NCBI GenBank assembly: GCA_947499545.1
Contig: CANMOZ010000014.1
Location: 44,906-108,905 of the forward strand
Origin: an uncultured Saccharospirillaceae bacterium
GTDB taxonomy: Bacteria; Pseudomonadota; Gammaproteobacteria; Pseudomonadales; Oceanobacteraceae
Length of the DNA stretch: 64,000 nt
Direction: 5' to 3'
In this document: positions 17,399 through 26,306 of the stretch, one piece after another
Numbering within the stretch: the stretch's first letter is position 1
Layout of the letters: the number at the start of each line of letters is the position of its first letter
Program-made: the position numbers and the translations under genes
The notes under the pieces: model-generated
Told to the model about the DNA's origin: nothing
The model's database searches: none
What the model saw: the letters and a program-made list of their open reading frames with translations, nothing else

Positions 17399-18673
17399 TT
17401 ATAAATCAAGGCGTGGAAAGCCTAAATTTTGTGTTTTTAGGACGGCCGGAACATCTCCAGAGAACCCTAACGCCGTCAGCATGCTGTGCTGCTTCACCCA
17501 TGGCAAGCGATTTACGCCCTTCATGCCACAACTGCGCAGCAAAACAAAAGGCAATGCTGACTGCCCAAATAGACGCTTAAAACCTTCCATCGCAGCCATT
17601 GCGGCTAAATTTTCAGGCATCCGACGTCTTTCGTACGCCATCAACACCGAAGCTTCCCCCGCCGACAACCCTTTTTTAAAGCCTTTGATCAATTCTTCTG
17701 CTAACACTGCGGCATCCATAAACCCGAGATTTACCCCCTGCCCCGCCAAAGGGTGAATGCTGTGCGCGGCGTCGCCAATCAACAGAATACGTTGATGCCA
17801 ATAGCGCTTCGCGTGTGACTGAACCAACGGAAACACAGCCCTTTCGCTGATGGACATAACCTCACCCAATTGGTATTCCATGCCCAGCCCCAAGTGCTTT
17901 CGAAGCTCTTGCGCTTCAAGCGATTCAATCTCTTCCATTTGATCAGAATCTAATGACCACACGATGGAACTCAAATTTGGTTGAGATAAAGGCAAATACG
18001 CTAAGGGGCCAGATGCACGAAAGCACTGATAGGCCGTTTGATTGTGTGGCTTTTGGGTTTCGATCGTGGCAACCAGAGCACGCTGCTCATAAGACCACTG
18101 TCGCACTGGGATATTAGCCAATTGACGAACCTGCGAACGGGCGCCGTCGGCGGCCACCAACAATTTCGTTCGAATCGCATCGCCAGACGCTAGGGTTAAT
18201 TCAGCGCCCTCTGAGTCCGATTCAAGCCCAACCAAACTCTGTGCTAGCCAGCAAATGTGAGGGTTTTCATCAATAAGATCTCTAAGCGCTCGCACAATGT
18301 GATCATTTTCAACAATGTGTCCCAAGGCATCGAGGTACAAGTCGGCTGCATTAAATTCAATATGACCGCTGGATTCCGCGTCCCACACTTGCATACAACG
18401 GTAACTGGATAACCTTTCTGCCGGGATGCGCTTCCAAGCGCCCAAGTGTTCCAAAAATCGCTGACTGGCTAATGAAATGGCACTGACACGAGCACGTACA
18501 TCTTCTACCCGCTCAGGCGTAAACATCAAGGGTTGCGGTAAAGGTTGCGGATCGATCACTGCGATGCGCAATGGGCTTTGCGTTTGTGCGTGTGACCCCG
18601 TCACCAAAGCCAACGCCAGGCTTGCACCAACTAAGCCGCCACCGACGATCGTAATGTCAAAGGTTTGATGCAC
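17399..18673 (-). CDS. ubiI: UbiI/VisC-type FAD hydroxylase of ubiquinone synthesis
   Basis: This flavin monooxygenase of the UbiH/UbiF/VisC/COQ6 family adds a hydroxyl group to the ubiquinone precursor ring. The FAD-binding GGGLVGASLALAL is at residues 11-23. The middle DG motif is in LVAADGARSQVRQ, and the third motif LIGDAAHSIHPLAGQGVNLGF is near residue 300. At 424 residues it is normal. It is the third gene of a pepP-ubiH-ubiI operon, where the last gene normally encodes the C5 hydroxylase. Assigning UbiI instead of UbiF or UbiM rests on that order. Confidence 0.83.
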   Translation of the reverse strand: MHQTFDITIVGGGLVGASLALALVTGSHAQTQSPLRIAVIDPQPLPQPLMFTPERVEDVRARVSAISLASQRFLEHLGAWKRIPAERLSSYRCMQVWDAESSGHIEFNAADLYLDALGHIVENDHIVRALRDLIDENPHICWLAQSLVGLESDSEGAELTLASGDAIRTKLLVAADGARSQVRQLANIPVRQWSYEQRALVATIETQKPHNQTAYQCFRASGPLAYLPLSQPNLSSIVWSLDSDQMEEIESLEAQELRKHLGLGMEYQLGEVMSISERAVFPLVQSHAKRYWHQRILLIGDAAHSIHPLAGQGVNLGFMDAAVLAEELIKGFKKGLSAGEASVLMAYERRRMPENLAAMAAMEGFKRLFGQSALPFVLLRSCGMKGVNRLPWVKQHSMLTALGFSGDVPAVLKTQNLGFPRLDL

Positions 18674-18682
18674 CGCTATACC

Positions 18683-19927
18683 TCACCACGTACGTGCTTC
18701 CGCCATGCCCATCATTTGCTTAGCAAATAAATATTTGCTGGTGGGAGACAAATTTAAAACAGACAACATGCCTGACCGCGCTTGTGTGACCCCCCAACAG
18801 GATGACTCAAAGACTTTGGGCAGCCAATGACTTATCTCAATGGTTTTGGTTTGATCCCAAGCTGTCGCTTGCTGATACTGATGCAAAGCGGTATTTAGAC
18901 GCTGATGCTGTTTGAAAGGTTGATCAGGGCATGCTGTTAATAATTGCTCTAAAGCATCAACCAATAACGAGACTTCTCGCAGGGCCAAATTAAACCCCTG
19001 CCCCGCAACAGGGTGGAGTAAATGCGCAGCATTGCCCAGTACCGCTAACCGATGCCGAATGGGTTCTTTAACTATGGCTTTCACTAAGGGGTAATGCGCG
19101 ACATTGCCCACTTGCAACACTTCTCCCAAGCCCGTGCGAAGCCTCTGTTGCATGAGCTGTTTTACCCATGTTGACTGCTCAGTGTGGTCCTGGATTACCC
19201 TGAAATCATCAAGCGCTGCTCGATTCAATGTCATCACCAGCGCCATGTGTTTTGGGTGAGCAAGTGGAAGCAGTGCTAACGGCCCTTGGCGTGTAAATCG
19301 TTCATACGCCCAATGTTCATGAGATTGAGAGAATTCAAGATTAGCAATCAGTGCAAATTGATCGTATTGGGTGGTTTGGTGCTCAATGCCCAGAGCCCTG
19401 CAGCTAAACGAAGGAAATCCATCTGCAATGAGTAACAACCCTGTGTTCAGAATTTTGCCTGAGGCTAATAAGACCTGATACCCGTCCGCTATCGGATCAA
19501 TGCTTGTAATGGCATCCCCAAGGTGAAGCTGCAAGCCAGATTGTGGTGTTAACCCCGACCAAAGCGCTCGCCCCAATGCCGGATTCGGCACGACCCAACC
19601 GAGGGCATCAATGCCGTATTCATTCGCATTTAATCGTGTTTTTCCCCACTGACCTTGGCTGGAAACATCAATGTGGTGAATAGGGCCCGCATGAGGTGCG
19701 ATATGCTTCCAAAGCCCAAGATGGTCAAGTAACGAGTGGCTTGCAAAAGAGATCGCCGTTGAACGCTCATCAAAGCTGGGGTGTTCTGGCCAATCGGGGG
19801 CTTTTGCATCCACAATGGCCAGTGTCATTTGCTTGGCTTGAAGACTGGGCAACAGGCGGTTGGCTAACGCACTGCCAACCAACCCGCCACCGACGACGAG
19901 AATATCAACCCAGGTGTGTTCACTCAT
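18683..19927 (-). CDS. ubiH: 2-octaprenyl-6-methoxyphenol hydroxylase UbiH
   Basis: UbiH hydroxylates C1 of the octaprenyl ring during aerobic ubiquinone synthesis. The Rossmann fingerprint is GGGLVGSALANRLL (residues 12-25). A DG motif (LLIADGFPSFSCR) and the ribityl-binding LGNAAHLLHPVAGQGFNLALREV are present. Its 414 residues agree with the family. The start overlaps the pepP stop in an ATGA, which implies translational coupling. It is followed nine bases later by the ubiI-like gene. Confidence 0.88.
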   Translation of the reverse strand: MSEHTWVDILVVGGGLVGSALANRLLPSLQAKQMTLAIVDAKAPDWPEHPSFDERSTAISFASHSLLDHLGLWKHIAPHAGPIHHIDVSSQGQWGKTRLNANEYGIDALGWVVPNPALGRALWSGLTPQSGLQLHLGDAITSIDPIADGYQVLLASGKILNTGLLLIADGFPSFSCRALGIEHQTTQYDQFALIANLEFSQSHEHWAYERFTRQGPLALLPLAHPKHMALVMTLNRAALDDFRVIQDHTEQSTWVKQLMQQRLRTGLGEVLQVGNVAHYPLVKAIVKEPIRHRLAVLGNAAHLLHPVAGQGFNLALREVSLLVDALEQLLTACPDQPFKQHQRLNTALHQYQQATAWDQTKTIEISHWLPKVFESSCWGVTQARSGMLSVLNLSPTSKYLFAKQMMGMAEARTW

Positions 19928-21258
19928 GCTGTTCCGACTAATGCCTCAATCTCGGAAACGCTTTTTGGCACCGATTTACTTAAAATTCGGTGTCCCTCTT
20001 TGGTGATGACGACATCGTCTTCAATTCGAACCCCAATGCCACGCCATTTTTCATCTACAGAAGCATCGTCCGGCGCAATATAAATACCCGGTTCAACTGT
20101 AATGACCATGCCTTCTTTCAGAGGACGCCATTCACCTTCCAATTTATAACGCCCGACATCATGGACATCCATGCCAATCCAGTGACCAACGCCATGCATA
20201 TAAAAACGCTTATACGCATTGTCTTTAATTAAGGTTTCGACATTGCCTTTTAGTAATCCAAGCTCAACCAACCCTTCGGTAATCACTCTTGCAGCCGTTT
20301 CTTGCAGCTTGTCATAAGGCAATCCTGGCTTAATGATTTCGATGGCGGCTAACTGAGCGTTTAACACCAGCTCGTAAATGGCTTTTTGTTCTGTCGAGAA
20401 ACGACCGTTAGCAGGGAAGGTACGTGTAATATCGGAAGCGTAATGATCAAGCTCACACCCCGCGTCAATTAAGATCAAATCCCCGTCTTGAATCTGCGAG
20501 TTGTTTTCAATGTAATGCAAGATGCACGCATTAGCGCCGGCTCCGACAATCGACGTATACGCCGGCGCACGGCTGCCGCTGTGCATAAAATGATGCAACA
20601 ACTCGGCTTCTAGTTGGTATTCGTACATGCCTGGCTTAACGGCTTTCATTGCCCGAACGTGTGCTTGAGCAGAAATCTCAGCCGCCGCAAACATATGTTC
20701 AATTTCAGCTTCGCTTTTAATTAAGCGCATCTCATGCACCAAAGCATCTAAATTCTGCATTTCGTCGGGCACTTTGACGCCACGGCGCACGAGGCGTTTT
20801 AATTTACCCATCCAGCCAATCAGGCGCTGATCAAATTCGCCATGCACACCCAAGCTGTAGTAAACCGCATCGCGTCCATCCAGCAGTTTCAGCATTTGCT
20901 CGTCTAGCTCTTGAATACTGAAAGCTTGCTCCATTCCGAATTCTGAAATCGCCCCTTCAGGCCCAGCACGATAACCGTCCCAGACTTCCTCTTCGCGATT
21001 ACGCGGACGACAGAACAGTACGGTCTCACCTTCTTTGCGGCCGGGGATCAACACCAATACCGCTGACTCTTCTGTAAAACCGGTTAAATAATAAAAATCG
21101 CTGTCTTGTCGATAAGGAAAATCGGCATCGTTATTGCGATTTTTTACTTTTGCAGCCGGCAAAATCGCAATGCTGTTTTTAGGCAGTTGCTTAAGCAAAC
21201 GCTCACGGCGTTTACCGTACTCTTCTTTTGGTAACAGAGTTGTTAGTTCTTGCTTCAT
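19924..21258 (-). CDS. pepP: Xaa-Pro aminopeptidase PepP
   Basis: PepP is a cytoplasmic M24B metalloaminopeptidase that removes the first residue when the second is proline. The metal ligands of the pita-bread fold are visible: IDAGCELDHYASDITRTF (two Asp), MHGVGHWIGMDVHD (His), TVEPGIY (Glu) and RIEDDV (Glu). The ATG at 21258 is chosen because GAGGG lies eight bases upstream; an in-frame ATG six codons earlier lacks this. The 444 residues fit the E. coli enzyme (441). It starts the pepP-ubiH-ubiI operon, downstream of ygfB. Confidence 0.95.
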   Translation of the reverse strand: MKQELTTLLPKEEYGKRRERLLKQLPKNSIAILPAAKVKNRNNDADFPYRQDSDFYYLTGFTEESAVLVLIPGRKEGETVLFCRPRNREEEVWDGYRAGPEGAISEFGMEQAFSIQELDEQMLKLLDGRDAVYYSLGVHGEFDQRLIGWMGKLKRLVRRGVKVPDEMQNLDALVHEMRLIKSEAEIEHMFAAAEISAQAHVRAMKAVKPGMYEYQLEAELLHHFMHSGSRAPAYTSIVGAGANACILHYIENNSQIQDGDLILIDAGCELDHYASDITRTFPANGRFSTEQKAIYELVLNAQLAAIEIIKPGLPYDKLQETAARVITEGLVELGLLKGNVETLIKDNAYKRFYMHGVGHWIGMDVHDVGRYKLEGEWRPLKEGMVITVEPGIYIAPDDASVDEKWRGIGVRIEDDVVITKEGHRILSKSVPKSVSEIEALVGTA

Positions 21259-21368
21259 GATCTTCCCTCTCAACATGAATACCCACAGCTTACGCCATTT
21301 TGAACACCCTGTTAATGCCGTAAAACCTTGCCCTTTTATGAACGCCTAGCCACTGTCATCCCTTAAGA

Positions 21369-21926
21369 TTAATGCTCGGCGGCTGGTTGTCCATACTCAA
21401 AAAAAAGCGTGAGAGCGCCTACTTTTGCGTGCTCCAAAAGCTCTTCTAAAAGTCGGTCATTTTCAGCGGGTGTTAATTCATCATCGTAACTGGCTTGCGT
21501 AAAGGCTGCGAAAATATTCAGCAATTCTTGCGCATCGCCACTTAACTGCTCTTGCGTTACTCGACCGGATTGTCCAAAGCCTTGCAAAAAACCTTCGCAC
21601 CAAACACGAAAGCCTTCAATGCGGAGTTCAACGTCTTCTTCATCTTCTTCTGGCAAATAAACGAAAAAGCCCATGTCATCCGCCACTAACTGGGCAAAGG
21701 TACGATCAAATATACGGGCTAATTTACGTAACAATTTCTCGTTGGGTGTTTGCGTTAAATCCAAAAATTCAACCGCTTCTGAAACCCAAGCATTTTCGTT
21801 GGGACGTGCCCCTGTTGCCAATAATCCAACCAGCCAACCTTGCAACATGGATGGACTTATTTGGCTGCCATGCTCAAGGCATAAATTGGCTACTTTTTCA
21901 AAATTTGGCAATTCAGATTTAGGCAT
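21369..21926 (-). CDS. ygfB: UPF0149 family protein YgfB
   Basis: This 185-residue acidic cytoplasmic protein belongs to UPF0149/YgfB. Recognisable parts are SPSMLQGWLVGLLATG (about 24-39), FVYLPEEDEED, and CEGFLQGFG in the middle. The family has no known enzymatic activity. The Pseudomonas homologue has been linked to control of AmpDh3 and beta-lactam resistance. It lies just upstream of pepP, as in many gammaproteobacteria, and is divergent from the zapB-like/zapA pair. Confidence 0.92.
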   Translation of the reverse strand: MPKSELPNFEKVANLCLEHGSQISPSMLQGWLVGLLATGARPNENAWVSEAVEFLDLTQTPNEKLLRKLARIFDRTFAQLVADDMGFFVYLPEEDEEDVELRIEGFRVWCEGFLQGFGQSGRVTQEQLSGDAQELLNIFAAFTQASYDDELTPAENDRLLEELLEHAKVGALTLFFEYGQPAAEH

Positions 21927-22089
21927 TAGGCTAGCTTCAGGGTATGATTGGAGGTTTGAAAATGCTCTAATGCTAGCATTAGTCGCCCGGTTTCGGATAG
22001 CGTTAACCCGAGGGAAATGCCCTCGACGTTGATTGCGACCCTTGTCCGGCTCTTATATAGTGTGTTTTTAACTAGGTATGGCTTGATTT

Positions 22090-22305
22090 ATGGAAGAACA
22101 AGACGAACTTTCCGTCCTATTCGAACAAGTTGAGCAGCTCATTGAGAGCAACCGTCAACTTCGTCAAGAAATAGCTCAGCTCAAAAGAGCCGCCAGCGAA
22201 TCTCAAAGCGAGCGTGAACGTTTATTGCAACACAATGAACTCGCCCGTAAGAAAGTGTCTGAGATGATTGCACGCTTGAAGGCCATGGAGCACGAGCATG
22301 GATAA
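22090..22305 (+). CDS. ZapB-like coiled-coil protein (TIGR02449 family)
   Basis: The 71-residue protein is almost wholly a charged coiled coil with heptad leucines (LFEQVEQLIESNRQLRQEI). It fits the TIGR02449 family of ZapB-like proteins encoded next to zapA in Pseudomonas and relatives. It overlaps the zapA start by eight bases, so translation is coupled. A role in the cell-division ring with ZapA is likely from context but not directly shown. Confidence 0.85.
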   Translation: MEEQDELSVLFEQVEQLIESNRQLRQEIAQLKRAASESQSERERLLQHNELARKKVSEMIARLKAMEHEHG

Positions 22306-22618
22306 ACCCTCGACGGTTAAAGTCACGATTCTTGATAAAGAGTATCGTGTCGCCTGTCCTGAGGATTCCAGATATGAACTGGAATCCGCAGCCCGTTTTC
22401 TCGATAACAAGATGCGCGAGATTAAAGCCAGCGGAAGAGTCTTTGGTTTAGATCGAATTGCCGTAATGGCTGCGCTTAACCTAGCTCATCGGTCTTTAAT
22501 CCAAGACAACCAACACAACGCAGACTTAGAGCGTATCAAGCAAATGAATACTCGCTTGGAAGCAACGCTGGAGCAACAGCCTGCGATGGACACCATAACA
22601 ACTGCAACGGATGCCTAA
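22298..22618 (+). CDS. zapA: Cell division protein ZapA
   Basis: ZapA binds FtsZ and bundles its filaments at mid-cell. The N-terminal globular head begins KVTILDKEYRVACPE and includes LESAARFLDNKMREI. The C-terminal half (about 65-100) is a coiled coil for tetramer formation. The 106 residues are typical. The order zapB-like, zapA, 6S RNA, ygfA is conserved across gammaproteobacteria. Confidence 0.95.
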   Translation: MDKPSTVKVTILDKEYRVACPEDSRYELESAARFLDNKMREIKASGRVFGLDRIAVMAALNLAHRSLIQDNQHNADLERIKQMNTRLEATLEQQPAMDTITTATDA

Positions 22619-22700
22619 TACGAAGCTCTAACACCAGGGTCTCAATTAGACGTATACCTAAATTCTGAAATGTCAACGCTGTATTTTTTTTTGCCTTTTG

Positions 22701-22706
22701 TATAAT
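22701..22706 (+). promoter_or_regulatory. -10 element of the 6S RNA promoter
   Basis: TATAAT lies seven to eight bases before the predicted 5' end of 6S RNA. I do not see a convincing -35 hexamer at 17 bases. A T-rich tract occupies that area. Confidence 0.6.
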
Positions 22707-22713
22707 TAGGGTT

Positions 22714-22900
22714 GGCTTGCTGAGGTGCGCGCCAGTCGTCAAAAGACCTCGAGCCTATGTCCACATTATTGGAGGTTTCTCGTGATTGATGGAGTGCAGG
22801 TCCTCCCCGTAGAGGAAAGCCCGATTCTTTCCAGAAATTTCCACCTTGAACCGCAGGGTTCAAGGGCTTCTGATGGCAGCGGCATTTTCGGTAAGCCTTT
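22714..22900 (+). ncRNA. ssrS: 6S RNA
   Basis: 6S RNA binds sigma70 RNA polymerase by mimicking an open promoter and dampens transcription in stationary phase. The hallmark hairpin CACCTTGAACCGCAGGGTTCAAGGG lies at about 22841-22865, closely matching the E. coli sequence. The closing stem pairs GGCTTGCTGA (22714-22723) with TCGGTAAGCC (22888-22897) through two G-T wobbles. A TATAAT precedes it and TTTT follows. The position between zapA and ygfA is the conserved one. Ends are accurate to a few bases. Confidence 0.93.
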
Positions 22901-22927
22901 TATCAGCACAGCAGAGCGAGTGGCTCT

Positions 22928-23515
22928 GTGACATCCTCGCCCAACAACCAAAGCAAACAGCAGCTTCGCCAATTCATGCGCGCTCAGCGCAAAGCGCTCA
23001 CACCTGAACAACAAAGCGCTTCAAGCTTAGCGTTGGCACAAAAGCTCCGTGAAGATGACAACATTCAAGCCGCGTCCAGCATCGCCTTATACCTGTCTCA
23101 AGACGGCGAACCCGATTTGATGCCTTTTATTCAGTGGGCTTGGGCTCAAGGGAAGACACTGGCTTTACCGAGAGTAGACCCTCAGCAACAAGGCATCATG
23201 AGTTTTTACACCTATCAACCAAACACACTTTTACAGCCCAATCGTTACGGCATTCTAGAACCCGATCAACATCAAACCCAAACAATAGATGAGACGTTAG
23301 ACGTCTTATTGATTCCATTGGTCGCGTTTGATCTTGAAGGAAAACGCTTAGGTATGGGAGGCGGCTATTACGATCGCGCGTTGGCTCGATTACACAATTT
23401 AGGTGTGACGCCCACTCTGTATGGCATCGCTCATGCTTTCCAACAGGTCGAATCACTTGCGTGTGAACCTTGGGATATTCCTATGCAGAAAATATTCACA
23501 GGATCAGACAATTAG
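22928..23515 (+). CDS. ygfA: 5-formyltetrahydrofolate cyclo-ligase
   Basis: This enzyme converts 5-formyl-THF to 5,10-methenyl-THF using ATP, returning stored folate to the active pool. The family motifs LGMGGGYYDRAL (about residues 140-151) and LLIPLVAFD are present, with the N-terminal LRQFMRAQRKAL. The 195 residues are normal. It starts with GTG just downstream of 6S RNA and is probably expressed from the same transcript, as for ssrS-ygfA in E. coli. Confidence 0.94.
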   Translation: MTSSPNNQSKQQLRQFMRAQRKALTPEQQSASSLALAQKLREDDNIQAASSIALYLSQDGEPDLMPFIQWAWAQGKTLALPRVDPQQQGIMSFYTYQPNTLLQPNRYGILEPDQHQTQTIDETLDVLLIPLVAFDLEGKRLGMGGGYYDRALARLHNLGVTPTLYGIAHAFQQVESLACEPWDIPMQKIFTGSDN

Positions 23516-23643
23516 TAACAGCAAGCTATTTAGGGCTAAGCGAGGGAAACTGAAAACGGCAAGACATTGCCGCTACCATGGGCAACCCTTTACCGCTGAA
23601 CCAGGCGACCACGAGAAACGTAGCCGACCAAGTATAAGGTGTG

Positions 23644-23778
23644 TTAACGTAAAATATGCTGAGACACTTTGACTTCAGGTTTCGTCTCAGTAGAGCTTGC
23701 ACTGATGCTAGTAACAGCTGCACCAAAAGCAAAAGCCAATGATACAATAACAACTAAATCTGGGCGGCGTATCGACAT
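23644..23778 (-). CDS. 44-residue single-pass membrane protein
   Basis: A short reading frame encodes MSIRRPDLVV followed by a hydrophobic helix (VIVSLAFAFGAAVTSI, about residues 10-25) and a charged tail ending SQHILR. GAGGA lies nine bases before the ATG, a strong ribosome binding site. The positive N-terminus predicts either a single membrane span or a signal peptide. It is antisense to the direction of ygfA and the EVE gene and occupies the gap between them. The function is unknown; I recognise no domain. A longer overlapping frame on the same strand (23526-23753) lacks such a start signal. Confidence 0.62.
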   Translation of the reverse strand: MSIRRPDLVVIVSLAFAFGAAVTSISASSTETKPEVKVSQHILR

Positions 23779-24002
23779 ACCACAGTCCTCAACTAGCTCG
23801 GTTACACTGGAAACCATTTTACGGATTGCGGCCTATTAGGCCAGTAACTGCATCACAGTCCGCTTTGAGCTAGGCATTTATTCTTGAATTGCGTCATAAA
23901 AGTTCAACAGGGCGATACATAAAGCAAAAAGCGTGCACAAACATATCAAAACAGTGTGCCATCGTAAAGTTATGGCTCACTTTTATTAAGCGAGTTTACT
24001 TT
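23779..24002. other. Intergenic region with a GGCCTATTAGGCC palindrome
   Basis: This gap separates the 44-residue protein gene (leftward) from the EVE gene (rightward). The only clear element is the perfect 13-base palindrome GGCCTATTAGGCC at 23830-23842, about 50 bases upstream of the small gene. It could be an operator. Confidence 0.45.
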
Positions 24003-24461
24003 ATGCCAGCAGAGAGTTACTGGCTCATGAAATCTGAGCCTGACGAGTACAGCATTGAAGATTTAAAACGTGATCAAGAAACTTGGTGGGACGGCATCCG
24101 TAACCATCAAGCGAAGCAGTTTATGCAGTCGATGAAAACAGGCGACAGAGTGCTTTTTTATCACTCGAGTTGCAAACCGCCAGGCATTGCTGGCGTGATG
24201 CGAGTGCTCGGCCAAGCTGAGACCGATCCTGCCGCCATGGACCCCTCTGCCGACTACTCAGACCCAAAAGCCATCCAAAAGGGGATCAACCCCTGGCTTC
24301 GAATTCGAGTTGCTTATGAGCGCAACCTCACTTTTATTGATCGCTCAACATTAAAATCTGCACAGTGCTTCAACGATTCACCACTGTTTAAGCAAAGCAG
24401 GCTTTCCATCATGCCGATCACCCCCGAGCAGTTTAAGTGGGCGATGCAACACAAAAAATAG
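24003..24461 (+). CDS. EVE domain protein
   Basis: The 152-residue protein is a single EVE domain (PUA-like fold), related to the human thymocyte protein THYN1. Typical motifs are YWLMKSEPDEYSIEDL at the start, WWDGIRNHQAKQFM near 35, and DRVLFYHS near 55. EVE domains are thought to bind modified bases in DNA or RNA. The ATG at 24003 is chosen because the EVE family starts here; the frame continues upstream without conserved sequence. It follows the 6S-ygfA block, as in related genomes. Confidence 0.9.
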   Translation: MPAESYWLMKSEPDEYSIEDLKRDQETWWDGIRNHQAKQFMQSMKTGDRVLFYHSSCKPPGIAGVMRVLGQAETDPAAMDPSADYSDPKAIQKGINPWLRIRVAYERNLTFIDRSTLKSAQCFNDSPLFKQSRLSIMPITPEQFKWAMQHKK

Positions 24462-24480
24462 GCGTTGGGTTCCATGAATG

Positions 24481-24510
24481 GAATGCGCTCATGGGCACTT
24501 GAGCGCATTC
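24481..24510. terminator. Bidirectional terminator-like hairpin between convergent genes
   Basis: GAATGCGCTCA (24481-24491) pairs perfectly with TGAGCGCATTC (24500-24510) across an eight-base loop. It lies between the convergent EVE and histidine kinase genes. The T-run is weak on both sides, so it may act with Rho or as an mRNA end protector. Confidence 0.6.
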
Positions 24511-24532
24511 TGGATTCTCCAACTCTTAGGCG

Positions 24533-26149
24533 CTAAGTCCTGTCCATTTTAGGCGCTATCTGATGTTTAGGGATTTTCAACAAAAACCGAGTGCCTTGCC
24601 CCGGTTGACTGACGCATTCAACCTCACCTCCCAAGCTGCGTGTCACCAATGAGTGCACGATATGAGTCCCGAGCCCACTGCCACCACGATCTCTGGCTGT
24701 GGTGACAAAAGCATCAAATAATCGATCCTTGATGGAGGGATCAATCCCTTTACCATCATCAGCGTAATCGACGACAAGATTGTCGCCCTCCCAGTAAGCC
24801 GCTATACGAATGCGCCCCTGCTGATCGGCTTCAAAGGCGTGCGAAACGGAGTTGATCACCAGATTGGTCACAATTTGCGAGAAAACGCCCGGGTAGCTTT
24901 GAATCTCTATGGCGTCGTCCATGATGATATCAATGTCAATCGCGGTGCGTTTTAAGGTTGGCTTTAACGAGGTGATCACACTGGTGACGTAATCTTTGAG
25001 GTTGAAAATTCTCGCTGCGTCGCTGCTTTGATCAATGGCCACTACCTTGAAGCTTCGAATTTGCTCAGCAGCCCGCTCCAAATTCGACTGAATCATGGTG
25101 CAGGATTCCGTCAAGGTTTCCATGGTATCGATGAACTTATGCTTGGTTAAAGAGCCCGATTCAAAGGCTTGTCTTAATATATCCAGCTGCTCTCTTAAAT
25201 GGCTGCCCGCGGTTAGACCAATCCCAATCGGTGTATTCACTTCATGCGTTAAGCCTGCGACCAAGCCTCCAAGTGAGGCCAGCTTTTCCTGCTCGACCAT
25301 TTGCTCTTGAGTCTCTTTCAAATGCTCAATACTGCGCTCCAGTTCTTGGGTTCTTTGAGCCACCCGATCTTCAAGTACGGCATTCAATTCGACGATTTCG
25401 CGCTCTTTGCTTTCACGAATTTCTTCGTAGTCTTCCAAGCGCGAGACAAAGGTATTCAAACTCCGTGTTAAGTCTGAAATTTCGTCATGCCCTTCGACCG
25501 GAGCACGCCTCGAATAATCACGACTATCGGCAATATCCTGCATAAAATCATCAAGTCGGGCCAATGGTCGAATTAAGTACCCTTTGATCCAGCGGGTAAA
25601 CATCACCATTAACAACGTTCCTGCGAACCAAGCAATCATCGCCCAGCGCATGCTGGTATAGGCAGCTTCTTTAACAGAGCGATTGCTCAGGAAGAGTTTG
25701 ATTTGTCCGATGTTCTGGAATTCGAGCTCAATGGCTTCCGTGACTTCTACCACTTCACTGGGCTGTAATGCGCGGACATCTTCCAATGTCTCTGGCACTG
25801 AATCCATACGGGAAAAGTAGGCGTAGAGATAAAGTTGGCCATCGAATTGATCCAGTTTAAGCACCACGGCTGATAGCACCCTCGGGTCAGCTTCCAGTGC
25901 ACTGAGCAAATCGTCAATTTGGCCTTTTTGCTCAAAATACAAATGACTGGCGATCGATTGAGATAGCCATTTGGCATTTAATTGACTGCTTTCAATTAAT
26001 AAGTCTGACAGGCGCTCACGCTGTTGCAAAGCAATCGGCAACAGAGCAACCGTGAGCGCTATGACACTGGCAATACAGGCCAGAAGCACCCACTGATGAC
26101 CGAATCCCAGTCGATGGAACCCATCAATGATCCGTCTCAGCAAAGACAT
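24533..26149 (-). CDS. Membrane sensor histidine kinase
   Basis: The 538-residue kinase has two membrane spans (about 20-41 and 167-186) framing a periplasmic sensor domain. A HAMP linker (about 187-240) and a coiled coil (about 243-290) follow. The phospho-acceptor box VAGLTHEVNTPIG has His302. The ATPase domain has the N box (NLVINSVSHAF), G1 (DDGKGID) and G2 (GGSGLGTHIV). It is divergent from the receiver-DUF3369-HD-GYP regulator gene 157 bases away, its likely partner. The signal sensed is unknown. Similar kinases with this H-box variant are often paired with HD-GYP regulators. Confidence 0.88.
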   Translation of the reverse strand: MSLLRRIIDGFHRLGFGHQWVLLACIASVIALTVALLPIALQQRERLSDLLIESSQLNAKWLSQSIASHLYFEQKGQIDDLLSALEADPRVLSAVVLKLDQFDGQLYLYAYFSRMDSVPETLEDVRALQPSEVVEVTEAIELEFQNIGQIKLFLSNRSVKEAAYTSMRWAMIAWFAGTLLMVMFTRWIKGYLIRPLARLDDFMQDIADSRDYSRRAPVEGHDEISDLTRSLNTFVSRLEDYEEIRESKEREIVELNAVLEDRVAQRTQELERSIEHLKETQEQMVEQEKLASLGGLVAGLTHEVNTPIGIGLTAGSHLREQLDILRQAFESGSLTKHKFIDTMETLTESCTMIQSNLERAAEQIRSFKVVAIDQSSDAARIFNLKDYVTSVITSLKPTLKRTAIDIDIIMDDAIEIQSYPGVFSQIVTNLVINSVSHAFEADQQGRIRIAAYWEGDNLVVDYADDGKGIDPSIKDRLFDAFVTTARDRGGSGLGTHIVHSLVTRSLGGEVECVSQPGQGTRFLLKIPKHQIAPKMDRT

Positions 26150-26306
26150 AAGGGGAGTGTGCCCAACATCCCTACAACATTCCTTTTTAGCCTAGCAGAG
26201 GCATACCAACTACACTGATCAGTAGATTTGGGGACGTTCTGAATCAGCCAGACGACTGATTTCAGCTAAACTTGCCCCACCAGTCATCAGCGGAAATGCA
26301 GTCTCT

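Noticed and set aside
23526-23753. 75-residue hydrophobic frame on the minus strand
   Set aside because: It overlaps the better supported 44-residue gene and lacks a start signal.
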